Source: Acidobacteriota bacterium (GTDB lineage: Bacteria > Acidobacteriota > Aminicenantia > UBA2199). From it: a DNA stretch of 49,054 nucleotides. The stretch covers positions 1 through 49,054 of the forward strand of contig JALOLA010000007.1 of the NCBI GenBank assembly GCA_025456205.1. Reading direction: 5' to 3'. A model generated the notes under the pieces. The model made no database searches. It worked only from the letters and a program-made list of their open reading frames with translations, and was not told the DNA's origin. Positions 35,055 to 44,152 of this stretch are shown here, one piece after another. Each line of letters opens with the position of its first letter. The stretch's first letter is position 1. A program made the translations under genes and the position numbers.

Positions 35055-35591
35055 ATGAAGGAAAAAATGCACGCCACCACCGTGCTGTGCGTCCGCCAGG
35101 ACGGCAAAGTGGTCATCGGCGCCGACGGCCAGGTGACGTTCCAGAATATCGTCCTGAAGCACACGACGAAGAAGATCCGCCGCCTTTACAACGAGAAGGT
35201 CCTGGCAGGATTTGCCGGGGCCACCTCAGACGCCTTCGCCCTCTTCCAGCGTTTCGAGGCCAAGCTGGAGGAATACAACGGCAACATCGCCCGCGCCGCG
35301 GTCGAGCTTTCCAAGGACTGGCGCACCGACAAGGTCCTGCGCCGGCTCGAGGCCATGCTCATCGTGGCCAACGATGAGAAAATGTTCATCCTCTCCGGCA
35401 CCGGCGACATCATCGAGCCCGACGAGAACGTCCTGGCCATCGGCTCGGGCGGGCCGTTCGCCCAGGCCGCCGCCCTGGCCCTCAGCCGCGAGACGAAGCT
35501 CGACGCCCGCGCCATCGTGGAAAAAGCGCTGGCCATCGCCGCTGACATCTGCATCTACACCAACAGGAACTTCACCGTCGAGGAGCTCTGA
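35055..35591 (+). CDS. hslV: ATP-dependent protease subunit HslV (ClpQ)
   Basis: The protein is 178 aa. The N-terminal Thr proteases of this family begin T-T after processing; here MHATTVLCV places the catalytic threonine at T8 of the longer form. ADGQVT and the terminal NRNFTVEEL, which inserts in HslU, are typical. HslV forms a two-ring chamber of twelve subunits that degrades unfolded proteins with HslU. The start may be the ATG at 35055 (leaderless promoter) or 35067 (AAGGA box); both leave the Thr exposed after trimming. It lies 2 bp before hslU. Confidence 0.95.
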   Translation: MKEKMHATTVLCVRQDGKVVIGADGQVTFQNIVLKHTTKKIRRLYNEKVLAGFAGATSDAFALFQRFEAKLEEYNGNIARAAVELSKDWRTDKVLRRLEAMLIVANDEKMFILSGTGDIIEPDENVLAIGSGGPFAQAAALALSRETKLDARAIVEKALAIAADICIYTNRNFTVEEL

Positions 35592-35593
35592 GC

Positions 35594-36970
<1,377 letters not shown>

Positions 36971-36975
36971 GCCCA

Positions 36976-38022
36976 ATGAAAAAAAACACGATCCTGCTGG
37001 CGGCGGCCCTGCTGCTGCTGCCTGCCTGCGGCAAAAAGGGGCCCCTGGTCCTCGAACCCGCGAAGGTCCCCCCGGCGGTCATCGCCCTGGAGCTGCGCCA
37101 GGTCGGCCACGAGGTCGAGCTGAGCTGGAAGTATCCCGAGCTGCTTGCCGACAGGGAGTCGCCGCTGCTGGCCGCCCAGGTGCGCGCCGTGAGCGTCCAT
37201 CATCTGGCCAAGCCCTTCAGCCCCGAAGCATTCGCGAAGAAAAGCGAGCTGCTGGCCAGGTTCAAGGCCGCCGAGCTGGCCAGCCGTTCCGGCGGGTTCC
37301 TGGCCTGCGCCGTTCCCTTCAAGCCCAAGCTGCTCAAGGACAGGGAGCACGCCTTCGCCCTTTCCTACCAGTACGGCCGCTCGCGCTCGGCCCTGAGCGC
37401 CGTGGCCAGGATCACCACGCGCATTCCGCCCGAGCCGGTCCGCGACCTCAAGGCCACGCGCGAGGGGAAGGTCGTGGTACTGAGCTGGGGCCGCCCGACG
37501 GTGGACAGCGAGGGACAGCCCCTGCGCGCCCTGGCGGGGTACCGGGTGTTTCGCCGCATCGTGACGGCCAAGGATCCCGGGGCCTTCACGGCCATCAGCG
37601 CCAAGGCCGTGAAAGGCGAGTATTACGAGGACCGCGACACCGGCCGCGACGGCGATTACGAGTACCAGGTGTCCAGCCTTCTCGATGAGCGCAGCGAGAG
37701 CGCCCCGTCCAACGTCGCGCGCCTGCAAATCCAGGACACCTTCCCTCCCGACATGCCCGTCAATCTGGTCAGCTTCACCGCCAAGGACCATGTCTTCCTG
37801 ACCTGGGAGGCCGTGCGCGATCCCGACCTGCACCACTACGTCGTCTACCGCAGGTCTCCGAAGGACGACGAATTCAAGGTCCTCGACGCCGCGGTCGGCG
37901 AGAATTTTTTCCGCGACCGCCGGGTGACCAAGGGCCAGACCTATATCTACGCGGTGGTCGCCGTCGACGACAAGGGCAACGAGAGCGAACCCAGCCGCCA
38001 CGTACGCCAGCTCTTCGAGTGA
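36976..38022 (+). CDS. Lipoprotein with fibronectin type III-like repeats
   Basis: The protein is 348 aa. It has a lipoprotein signal ending in the lipobox LLPAC (Cys at about 19), so it is a lipid-anchored envelope protein. Three Fn3-like modules follow: about residues 35-150, 155-255 (PPEPVRDLKATREGKVVVLSWGRP) and 260-345 (DMPVNLVSFTAKDHVFLTWEAV). Each ends in the FR/VYRR...Y strand pattern. The function is probably scaffolding or adhesion at the outer membrane, with no catalytic residues. The start is the ATG at 36976, just after hslU; a GTG at 36967 would overlap the hslU stop. Confidence 0.85.
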   Translation: MKKNTILLAAALLLLPACGKKGPLVLEPAKVPPAVIALELRQVGHEVELSWKYPELLADRESPLLAAQVRAVSVHHLAKPFSPEAFAKKSELLARFKAAELASRSGGFLACAVPFKPKLLKDREHAFALSYQYGRSRSALSAVARITTRIPPEPVRDLKATREGKVVVLSWGRPTVDSEGQPLRALAGYRVFRRIVTAKDPGAFTAISAKAVKGEYYEDRDTGRDGDYEYQVSSLLDERSESAPSNVARLQIQDTFPPDMPVNLVSFTAKDHVFLTWEAVRDPDLHHYVVYRRSPKDDEFKVLDAAVGENFFRDRRVTKGQTYIYAVVAVDDKGNESEPSRHVRQLFE

Positions 38023-38031
38023 GGCCCCGCC

Positions 38032-39198
38032 ATGGCCGGCCGCCATCCTGATCCGGCCGCGAAGTCGGCCGTTGCCCTGGTGGCCTGCCCGGATTACGAC
38101 GAAACCCGCGTCCTGGCCGCACTGCGCCGCGGTGTCGACCTGCTGGGCGGCATCCAGGGCTTTGCCGGCAGCGGCGACCGCCTCCTGCTCAAGCCCAACA
38201 TCCTGGTCGGCGCCCTTCCCCAGAAACATGTCACCACGCACCCGGCCGTCCTCAGGGCCATGGGCCTGCTGCTGCAGGAAACCGGCGCCCGGGTGCGCTT
38301 CGGCGATTCGCCGGGTTTCGGCAACGCGATCGCGGCCGCGGCCAGGGCCGGGCTGGCGGAGGTCGCCGCTGCGATCGGCATGGAGCAGGCCGACCTCGCC
38401 ACCCCCGGCCAGGTCAGCTTCAACGAGGCATTGATCGCCAAGCAGCTGGTCCTTTCCCGCGCAGCGCTCGAAGCCGACGGCATCATCAGCCTGGCCAAGA
38501 TGAAGACGCACGGCTTCATGCGCATCACCGGCGCCGTGAAGAACCAATTCGGCTGCGTCCCGGGCATCCGCAAGGGGGAATATCATGTCAAGATGCCGCG
38601 CGCCGAGCATTTCGCCGCCATGCTGGTCGACATCAACCGCTACCTCCGTTCGCGCCTGTATGTCCTGGACGGCATCGTGGCCATGGAAGGGAACGGCCCG
38701 GGATCGGGGACGCCGCGGCGGATGAACGTCCTGCTGCTTTCCAGCGACCCGGTGGCCCTGGATGCCGTATTCTGCCGGCTGGTCCACCTGCCGGTGGCCT
38801 TCGTCCCGACCATGAAGCCGGGGGCGGAAAGCGGGCTCGGCACCTGGAACGACGACGAGATCGAGGTGCGGGGCGACGAGATCTCCGCCCTGGCCTGCCC
38901 CGATTTCAAGGTCGTCCGCCGGCCGGCCGTGGAGTTCGACCGCTCGTTCCCCTATTATCTTAAAAAATGGATCACGCCGCGACCCTTCATCGACCCGGCG
39001 CTGTGCCGCCAATGCGGGGTATGCACCGAGGTGTGCCCCCTGGAGCCCAAGGCGGTGCGTCCTCTCCCGGGCCGCCCGGGCACGACGCCGGCCTATGATT
39101 ACGCGCGCTGCATCCGCTGCTACTGCTGCCAGGAAATGTGCCCGCATGGCGCCATCGCCATCCGCCGGCCCCTGTTGAGCCGGCTCATCCACCGCTGA
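38032..39198 (+). CDS. DUF362 protein with C-terminal double 4Fe-4S ferredoxin domain
   Basis: The protein is 388 aa. The DUF362 part is seen in LLKPNILVGALPQKHVTTHPAVLRAM, GDSPGFGN and LAKMKTHGFMRITGAVKNQFGCVPG. The last 65 residues hold two clusters: CRQCGVCTEVCPLEP and CIRCYCCQEMCPHGA, so it can bind two 4Fe-4S clusters. The function of DUF362-ferredoxins is not settled; they appear near cobalamin and anaerobic metabolism genes. It starts 9 bp after the lipoprotein gene and ends 7 bp before the convergent acyl-CoA synthetase, so it faces the MttB operon end-on. A reductive role for that operon's corrinoid is possible but unproven. Confidence 0.85.
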   Translation: MAGRHPDPAAKSAVALVACPDYDETRVLAALRRGVDLLGGIQGFAGSGDRLLLKPNILVGALPQKHVTTHPAVLRAMGLLLQETGARVRFGDSPGFGNAIAAAARAGLAEVAAAIGMEQADLATPGQVSFNEALIAKQLVLSRAALEADGIISLAKMKTHGFMRITGAVKNQFGCVPGIRKGEYHVKMPRAEHFAAMLVDINRYLRSRLYVLDGIVAMEGNGPGSGTPRRMNVLLLSSDPVALDAVFCRLVHLPVAFVPTMKPGAESGLGTWNDDEIEVRGDEISALACPDFKVVRRPAVEFDRSFPYYLKKWITPRPFIDPALCRQCGVCTEVCPLEPKAVRPLPGRPGTTPAYDYARCIRCYCCQEMCPHGAIAIRRPLLSRLIHR

Positions 39199-39205
39199 GG
39201 GTTTT

Positions 39206-41899
39206 CTATCGCCCCGTCAGCTCCCTGGCCGCTTCGATCACCGAGCCGTCGGCCGATGGCGAGGTCGCGAATCCCAGGCGTTGAAAAAGGGCCAGCATGC
39301 GCGCGTTGTCGCTGCCGGTCTGGGCGACGACGCGCTTCAGGCCCCAGCGCCCGGCGATCTCCAGGCAGCACTCGGTGAGTACGCTCCCCAGCCCCTTGTT
39401 CTGCCACTGGTCGCCCACCAGGACCGCGTATTCCACGCTCTCGTGATCGGGATCGGCGACCAGCCGTCCCACCCCCAGGAGCTCGCGCCTGCCGTCCCGC
39501 TCCAGCTCGGCCACCATGGCGATCTCGCGGTCGTAATCGATGAAACAATAGCGGATCGCCGCCTGGTGCGACTGCCACTGGAAAAAATGGCGGAAGCGCG
39601 CATAGATGGATTCGCGCGAGCAGCCGGCCAGAAGTTCCATCCACATCGGCTCGTCCTCGGGGCGGATCGGCCTGAGCCGCACTGCCGTTCCGTCGGGCAG
39701 GCGCGCCGTCCGCACGTATTCCTCCGGATAGGGCCGCAGCGCCAGGTGTTCAAAGGGGCGCACGGCGTCGACGTCCAGGGTGCCGTCGACGACCAGGCGG
39801 GCATCCAGTGCGATCACCCGTTCCGGCGTGACCAGCAGCGGGTTGATGTCCAGCTCGGCGATCTCGGGGTAATCGGCGGCGAAATAGGAGAGGCGGATCA
39901 GCACCTCGAGCAGCTGGTCGACGCGCCCCGGGCGGCGGCCGCGATAGCCATTGAGCAGCGGCCAGATCTTCAGCGACTCGAGCATGCGCCGGGCCAGGCG
40001 CTCGTTGAGCGGCGGGAAGCCCAGGCTGCGGTCGGCGAACAGCTCGGCATTGATGCCGCCCATGCCGGCCAGGACCACGGTGCCGAAGACCGGGTCCTTC
40101 TGGATGCCCAGGATCAGCTCGACCCCGTCGGCGCTGCTGACCATGGGCTGCACGGAAACGCCCTCCAGGCGAGCTTTCGGCAGGGCCTGCCGCGCCCGCT
40201 CCATGATCGCGGCGAAGGCCCGCCGCACCATGTCCTCGTCCTGCAGGTCCAGCACCACCCCGCCGACATCGCTCTTGTGGGTGATGTCGGGCGAAAGGAC
40301 CTTCAGGACGACGGGAAAGCCGGTCTGCCGCGCCAGTGCCGCGGCTTCCGCGGCCGTCGCCGCCGCCAGCGGCCGTGCGGTCGGGATGCCATAGGCCTCG
40401 AGGAGCGACTTGGATTCGTTCTCGGTGAGCACCCGGCGGCTTCCGCCGGCGAGTTCCTTCAGCCGGGCATGCAGCCGGCGGCGGTCCGGCGTGAATGCCA
40501 GGGGAATGTCGCGCGGGGTCTCGTACAGGCTGTCGAGGTTGCGCGCGTAGGCCACCAGGGTCATGAAGGCGCGCACCGCCTGCTCGGGGGTGCGGTAGTT
40601 GGCGATGCCGGCCGCGGACAGCGCGGCGCGCCCGGCATGCATGCTCTCCCCGCCCAGCCAGGCGGCCAGCATGGGCTTGGCCGAGAGGTCCTTAAGCTGG
40701 GCCAGGGCGTTGGCCATGGCCAGCGGGTTGGTCATGGCCTGGGGTGTGACGATCACCAGCACGGCATCGGCGCCGGGGTCCTGCAGGACGATCTCCACCG
40801 CCTTGCCCAGGCGCTTGGAACGGGCATCCCCGAGCACATCGACGGGATTGCCGTGCGACCAGCTGGGCGGCAGGGCCTCGTCGAGACGGGCCAGGGTTTC
40901 AGGGGCCAGCCTGGCCAGGCTGCCGCCGGCGGCGATGAGGGCGTCGGCGGCCATCACGCCGGGACCGCCGGCATTGGTCACCACGGCCAGGCGCGGGCCC
41001 AGGGCCGCTTTCTGGCGGCCGATCAGCGCGGCGCAATCAAAGATCTCGCCGATGTCCAGCACCCGCGCCAGGCCAGCGCGCTGGAAAGCGGCGTCGTAGA
41101 CCGCGTCCTCGGCGGCCAGGGCGCCCGTGTGCGAGGCGGCCACCTGGGCCGACTCGGGAAAGCGGCCCGCCTTGTAGGCCACGATGGGCTTGCCGCGGGC
41201 GAAGGCGCGGGCGGCGGTCATGAACTTGCGCGCCTGGCCGATCGACTCCACATAGAGGATGATGGAACGCGTTTTTTCGTCCTCGCCGAGGTAGTCGATC
41301 AGGTCGCCGAAATCGACATCGAGGGCGTTGCCGATCGAGGCGACGCAGGAGAAGCCGATGTTCTCCTCCATGGCCCAGTCCAGCACGGCGGCGCACAAGG
41401 CGCCGGACTGGGAGATGAAGGCGATATGGCCGCTTTTGGGCATGGCGCCGGCGAAGCTCATGTTGAGCTGGCGGCCGGGCACGATGATCCCCAGGCAGTT
41501 GGGGCCGAGGATGCGCATGCCGCCGAAGCTCCTGGCCGCGGCCAGCACTTCGTCTTCGAGCGCCCGGCCCGCCGGCCCGGTCTCGCGAAAACCGGAGGAG
41601 ACGATGACCACCCCGGACACCCCCGCCTCGCCGCATTCGCGCACGATGCCCGGCACCTTCACGGCCGGGGCGCAGATCACCGCCACGTCCACCGGCCGCG
41701 GCAGCTGCCGGAGACCGGGGAAGCAGGGAATGCCCATGACGGCCTCGAAATCGGGATTGACGGGGTAGACGACGCCGCGGAAGCCGCTGCCGACCAGGTT
41801 GCTCAGCACCTTGCCGCCGACGCTCCTGGGGTTGGCGCTGACGCCGATCAGGGCGATGCGCTGCGGATTGAAGAGTTGCTCCAAGCGATGAATGGCCAT
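39206..41899 (-). CDS. ADP-forming acyl-CoA synthetase with fused GNAT acetyltransferase
   Basis: The protein is 897 aa. The CoA-binding N-terminus (LFNPQRIALIGVSANPRSVGGKVL), the ligase domain with catalytic H257 (SHTGALA), and the ATP-grasp half (FPVVLKVLSPDITHKSDVGGVVLDL) make up a complete one-chain NDP-forming acetate/acyl-CoA synthetase. From about residue 725 a GNAT domain follows (RLRPIRPEDEPMWMELL, GVGRLV, DQWQNKGLGSVLTECCLEIA), as in Pat/YfiQ lysine acetyltransferases. In Salmonella Pat the His is reported lost; here it is present, so the synthetase may be active. It starts 7 bp after the homocysteine methyltransferase gene and ends the MttB operon. The acid substrate is unknown. 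Confidence 0.92.
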   Translation of the reverse strand: MAIHRLEQLFNPQRIALIGVSANPRSVGGKVLSNLVGSGFRGVVYPVNPDFEAVMGIPCFPGLRQLPRPVDVAVICAPAVKVPGIVRECGEAGVSGVVIVSSGFRETGPAGRALEDEVLAAARSFGGMRILGPNCLGIIVPGRQLNMSFAGAMPKSGHIAFISQSGALCAAVLDWAMEENIGFSCVASIGNALDVDFGDLIDYLGEDEKTRSIILYVESIGQARKFMTAARAFARGKPIVAYKAGRFPESAQVAASHTGALAAEDAVYDAAFQRAGLARVLDIGEIFDCAALIGRQKAALGPRLAVVTNAGGPGVMAADALIAAGGSLARLAPETLARLDEALPPSWSHGNPVDVLGDARSKRLGKAVEIVLQDPGADAVLVIVTPQAMTNPLAMANALAQLKDLSAKPMLAAWLGGESMHAGRAALSAAGIANYRTPEQAVRAFMTLVAYARNLDSLYETPRDIPLAFTPDRRRLHARLKELAGGSRRVLTENESKSLLEAYGIPTARPLAAATAAEAAALARQTGFPVVLKVLSPDITHKSDVGGVVLDLQDEDMVRRAFAAIMERARQALPKARLEGVSVQPMVSSADGVELILGIQKDPVFGTVVLAGMGGINAELFADRSLGFPPLNERLARRMLESLKIWPLLNGYRGRRPGRVDQLLEVLIRLSYFAADYPEIAELDINPLLVTPERVIALDARLVVDGTLDVDAVRPFEHLALRPYPEEYVRTARLPDGTAVRLRPIRPEDEPMWMELLAGCSRESIYARFRHFFQWQSHQAAIRYCFIDYDREIAMVAELERDGRRELLGVGRLVADPDHESVEYAVLVGDQWQNKGLGSVLTECCLEIAGRWGLKRVVAQTGSDNARMLALFQRLGFATSPSADGSVIEAARELTGR

Positions 41900-41906
41900 C
41901 GTCTTT

Positions 41907-42797
41907 CTACGACTCCTTGCCGAGGGCACGGCGCATGGCACGGGTATGCTCGGGGGTGGTGCCGCAGCAGCCGCCGATCACCGTGGCTCCGGCCGCCCTC
42001 ATCTCCACGGCCATCGCGGCCATGAACTCCGGGCTCTCGGGATATTGGACACGGCCCTGGCGCAGCTCGGGAACCCCGGCGTTGGCCTGGATCACCAGCG
42101 GCAGCGAGGTGGCCTTTCTGAATTCCCTGGCGATAACGACCATCTGGGCGCTGCCGTTGCCGCAGTTGGAGCCGAGCATGTCGGCGCCGGCCGCGGCGAG
42201 CTCGCGGCAGGCCCGGGCGATGGATACGCCCATGATGGTGAAAAATCCCCGCGGCGTGGCCTCGAAGGTCATGGTGGCCATGACCGGGATCGTGGCCGAT
42301 ACGCTGCGCGCCGCCTGGACGGCCAGCCGCGCTTCGTTGACGTCGGACATGGTCTCGACGCAGACGACATCGGCGCCGGCGCCGATCACTGCCCGCATCT
42401 GCTCGCGAAAGCTGGAGAACATCCGCTCCTCATCCGTGTCCCCGAACGGCTTCAGTATCCTGCCGCTCGGACCGCAGGAGGCCGCCACCCAGGCCCGCTC
42501 CCCGACCGCCCGGCGCACGGCGGCCACACCGCCTTCATTGATGGCCTGCGCCTTTCCCTCCAGGCCGTAGTGGGCGAGCTTCAGCGGCGATGCGCCGAAG
42601 GTGTTGGCCTGGACGATCTCGGCCCCGGCCTCCAGGTAGAGGCCGGCGATCTCTTCCAGCACGTGCGGCGCGGACAGGTTGAGGCTTTCGGGCGCCGCCC
42701 CGGGAGCCAGCCCGCGCCCGAGGAGCAGGGAGCCGATGGCCCCGTCGGCCAGCAGGACCTCGCCCGCGGCGGCCCGGGCCGTGATGCCGTCCCTCAT
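41907..42797 (-). CDS. Homocysteine S-methyltransferase-domain protein
   Basis: The protein is 296 aa, a stand-alone Hcy-binding TIM barrel as in the N-terminal module of MetH or betaine-homocysteine methyltransferase. The N-terminal DGAIGSLLLGRG, the stretch VQANTFGASPLKL and the three zinc cysteines C212 (GSNCGNG) and C277/C278 (GGCCGTTPEH) are intact, so zinc-thiolate activation of homocysteine is supported. It has no fused B12 domain. The corrinoid protein gene precedes it with an ATGA overlap. The context indicates that it takes the methyl group from that corrinoid protein to make methionine. Confidence 0.9.
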   Translation of the reverse strand: MRDGITARAAAGEVLLADGAIGSLLLGRGLAPGAAPESLNLSAPHVLEEIAGLYLEAGAEIVQANTFGASPLKLAHYGLEGKAQAINEGGVAAVRRAVGERAWVAASCGPSGRILKPFGDTDEERMFSSFREQMRAVIGAGADVVCVETMSDVNEARLAVQAARSVSATIPVMATMTFEATPRGFFTIMGVSIARACRELAAAGADMLGSNCGNGSAQMVVIAREFRKATSLPLVIQANAGVPELRQGRVQYPESPEFMAAMAVEMRAAGATVIGGCCGTTPEHTRAMRRALGKES

Positions 42798-43435
42798 GAG
42801 GCTGACGCAGCCAGCTGCTTGACCCGCTCGACCGCCTGGGCGCAATCGTAGCCGTAGGCGTCGGCGCCGATCTCCGCGGCATAATCTTGAGAGACCGGGG
42901 CGCCGCCGATGATGGTCTTGATGCGGCCGCCGAGGCCTTCCTTGTGCAGGAGGTCGACGACCTCCTTCATCACCGGCATGGTGGTGGTGAGCAGCGCCGA
43001 CATGCCGATGACCAGCGCCTCCCGGCTCCTGGCCGCTTCCACGAAGCGCGCGGCGGTCACATCGTTGCCGAGGTCGATCACGTCGAAGCCGGCCCCCTTC
43101 AGCATGATGCCGACCAGGTTCTTGCCGATGTCGTGCAGGTCGCCGTGCACCGAGCCGATCACCACCCGGCCGCGGCTGGGAATGCCGGCGCTGAGCAGCA
43201 GCGGCTTCAGCACGTCCATGCCGGCGTACATGGCCCGGGCGGCCAGCAGGACATCGGGAAGAAAAATGTCATGGACGCGGAATTTTTCCCCCACCGCGTT
43301 CATGCCGGCGATCAGTCCGTCATCCAGGATGGCAGTGGCGGCGATCCCCTGCGCCAGGGCCTCACGGGTCAGCTGCGGCACCAGGGCATCATCGCCTGCC
43401 TCCAGGCTTTGAGCGATCTGTTTCACTATTTCCAT
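42794..43435 (-). CDS. Corrinoid (B12-binding) methyltransferase protein, MtbC/MttC-type
   Basis: The protein is 213 aa. The N-terminal four-helix cap (residues 1-85) is followed by a B12-binding Rossmann domain. The cobalt-ligand motif DxHxxG reads D99-L-H101-D-I-G with GSVHGDLHDIGKNLV. The other conserved motifs are SALLTTTMPVM and GGAPV. The protein shuttles a methyl group on cobalt in anaerobic methylamine or methyl-quaternary amine metabolism, or in the B12 module of MetH. A GAGGAGG box precedes the ATG. It follows the MetH-type activation protein after 15 bp. Confidence 0.93.
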   Translation of the reverse strand: MEIVKQIAQSLEAGDDALVPQLTREALAQGIAATAILDDGLIAGMNAVGEKFRVHDIFLPDVLLAARAMYAGMDVLKPLLLSAGIPSRGRVVIGSVHGDLHDIGKNLVGIMLKGAGFDVIDLGNDVTAARFVEAARSREALVIGMSALLTTTMPVMKEVVDLLHKEGLGGRIKTIIGGAPVSQDYAAEIGADAYGYDCAQAVERVKQLAASAS

Positions 43436-43450
43436 GAGCGACCTCCTCGT

Positions 43451-44152
43451 TTATTCCTTTATGCCGATGTCTCTTTCCCGGCAGGCCGGGCTCTGGCAGC
43501 GGGAGCAGAATGGATACCCGCCGGCGATGCGGTGGATCACGGTGGGGCCGACCGCCAGCACTCCGGAAATGGATTTCAGCGGCGCCATCAGGAAACTGGC
43601 GTTCAGGCTCAAGCCGATCGCCTGCGGCCGCAGGGCCGCGAACAGCCTTTCCTGGGAACTGATGTGCCAGCCGCAATAGCCCGGGCTGTATAAATAGGCT
43701 CTGGGTGGACTATCGGATTCTTCTTGCCTCCCGAACTGGGACTCGAGCCACTCCTCGGCCAGGCGGCCGGCGTTGTCGGCGGCCAGCGAGGCCACGGCGT
43801 CAAGGATGAAGCCGAGGGCGAAATCAACGCCGGAGAACAGGCGCTCGATCTCGGCGCTGATCCGCTCTCCCAGCGTGAAGGCAAAGAGCTCCAAGCGCCG
43901 GGCCTGCGGAAAGATCTCTTCCAGGGGCGCCTGGGGAGCGTTCAGTCCCTGCCCGGCAAAAATCGCGGCAAATTCATCGGCAGTGACCGGCCGGCTCATG
44001 CCGCGCGGCTCGCTGGTGGCGAGGAACAGATCCATGGCCCGAGGCAGCAGGGCGGCCGAGCGCGCCGAGGGTTCGCTGCCGTTTTTCAGGCCCAGGGCTG
44101 CGTAAACGGCGGCCGCGGCGGGCTGAAGGCGCGCCAGGGAAAAATCAATCAT
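43451..44152 (-). CDS. Stand-alone MetH-type reactivation-domain protein with Cys-rich C-terminus
   Basis: The protein is 233 aa. The pattern RAYLYSPGYCGWHISSQ, then LRPQAIGLSLNASFLMAPLKSISGVLAVGP, matches the AdoMet-binding activation domain that closes cobalamin-dependent methionine synthase (R-x-SPGY...GxxLxxxxxMxPxxSxSG). In MetH it lets AdoMet remethylate a reduced, inactive corrinoid. Here it is a separate gene. A cysteine set C216, C219, C224 (CSRCQSPAC), with C160 nearby, could hold a metal or iron-sulfur cluster, which MetH does not have. The MttB stop and its ATG overlap (ATGA). The first 90 residues have no clear match. Confidence 0.85.
   Translation of the reverse strand: MIDFSLARLQPAAAAVYAALGLKNGSEPSARSAALLPRAMDLFLATSEPRGMSRPVTADEFAAIFAGQGLNAPQAPLEEIFPQARRLELFAFTLGERISAEIERLFSGVDFALGFILDAVASLAADNAGRLAEEWLESQFGRQEESDSPPRAYLYSPGYCGWHISSQERLFAALRPQAIGLSLNASFLMAPLKSISGVLAVGPTVIHRIAGGYPFCSRCQSPACRERDIGIKE

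Noticed and set aside
39281-42025. Long plus-strand open frame (914 aa) opposite the acyl-CoA synthetase and homocysteine methyltransferase
   Set aside because: It crosses two well-defined minus genes with full family motifs and has the His/Gly/Arg-rich make-up of an antisense frame.
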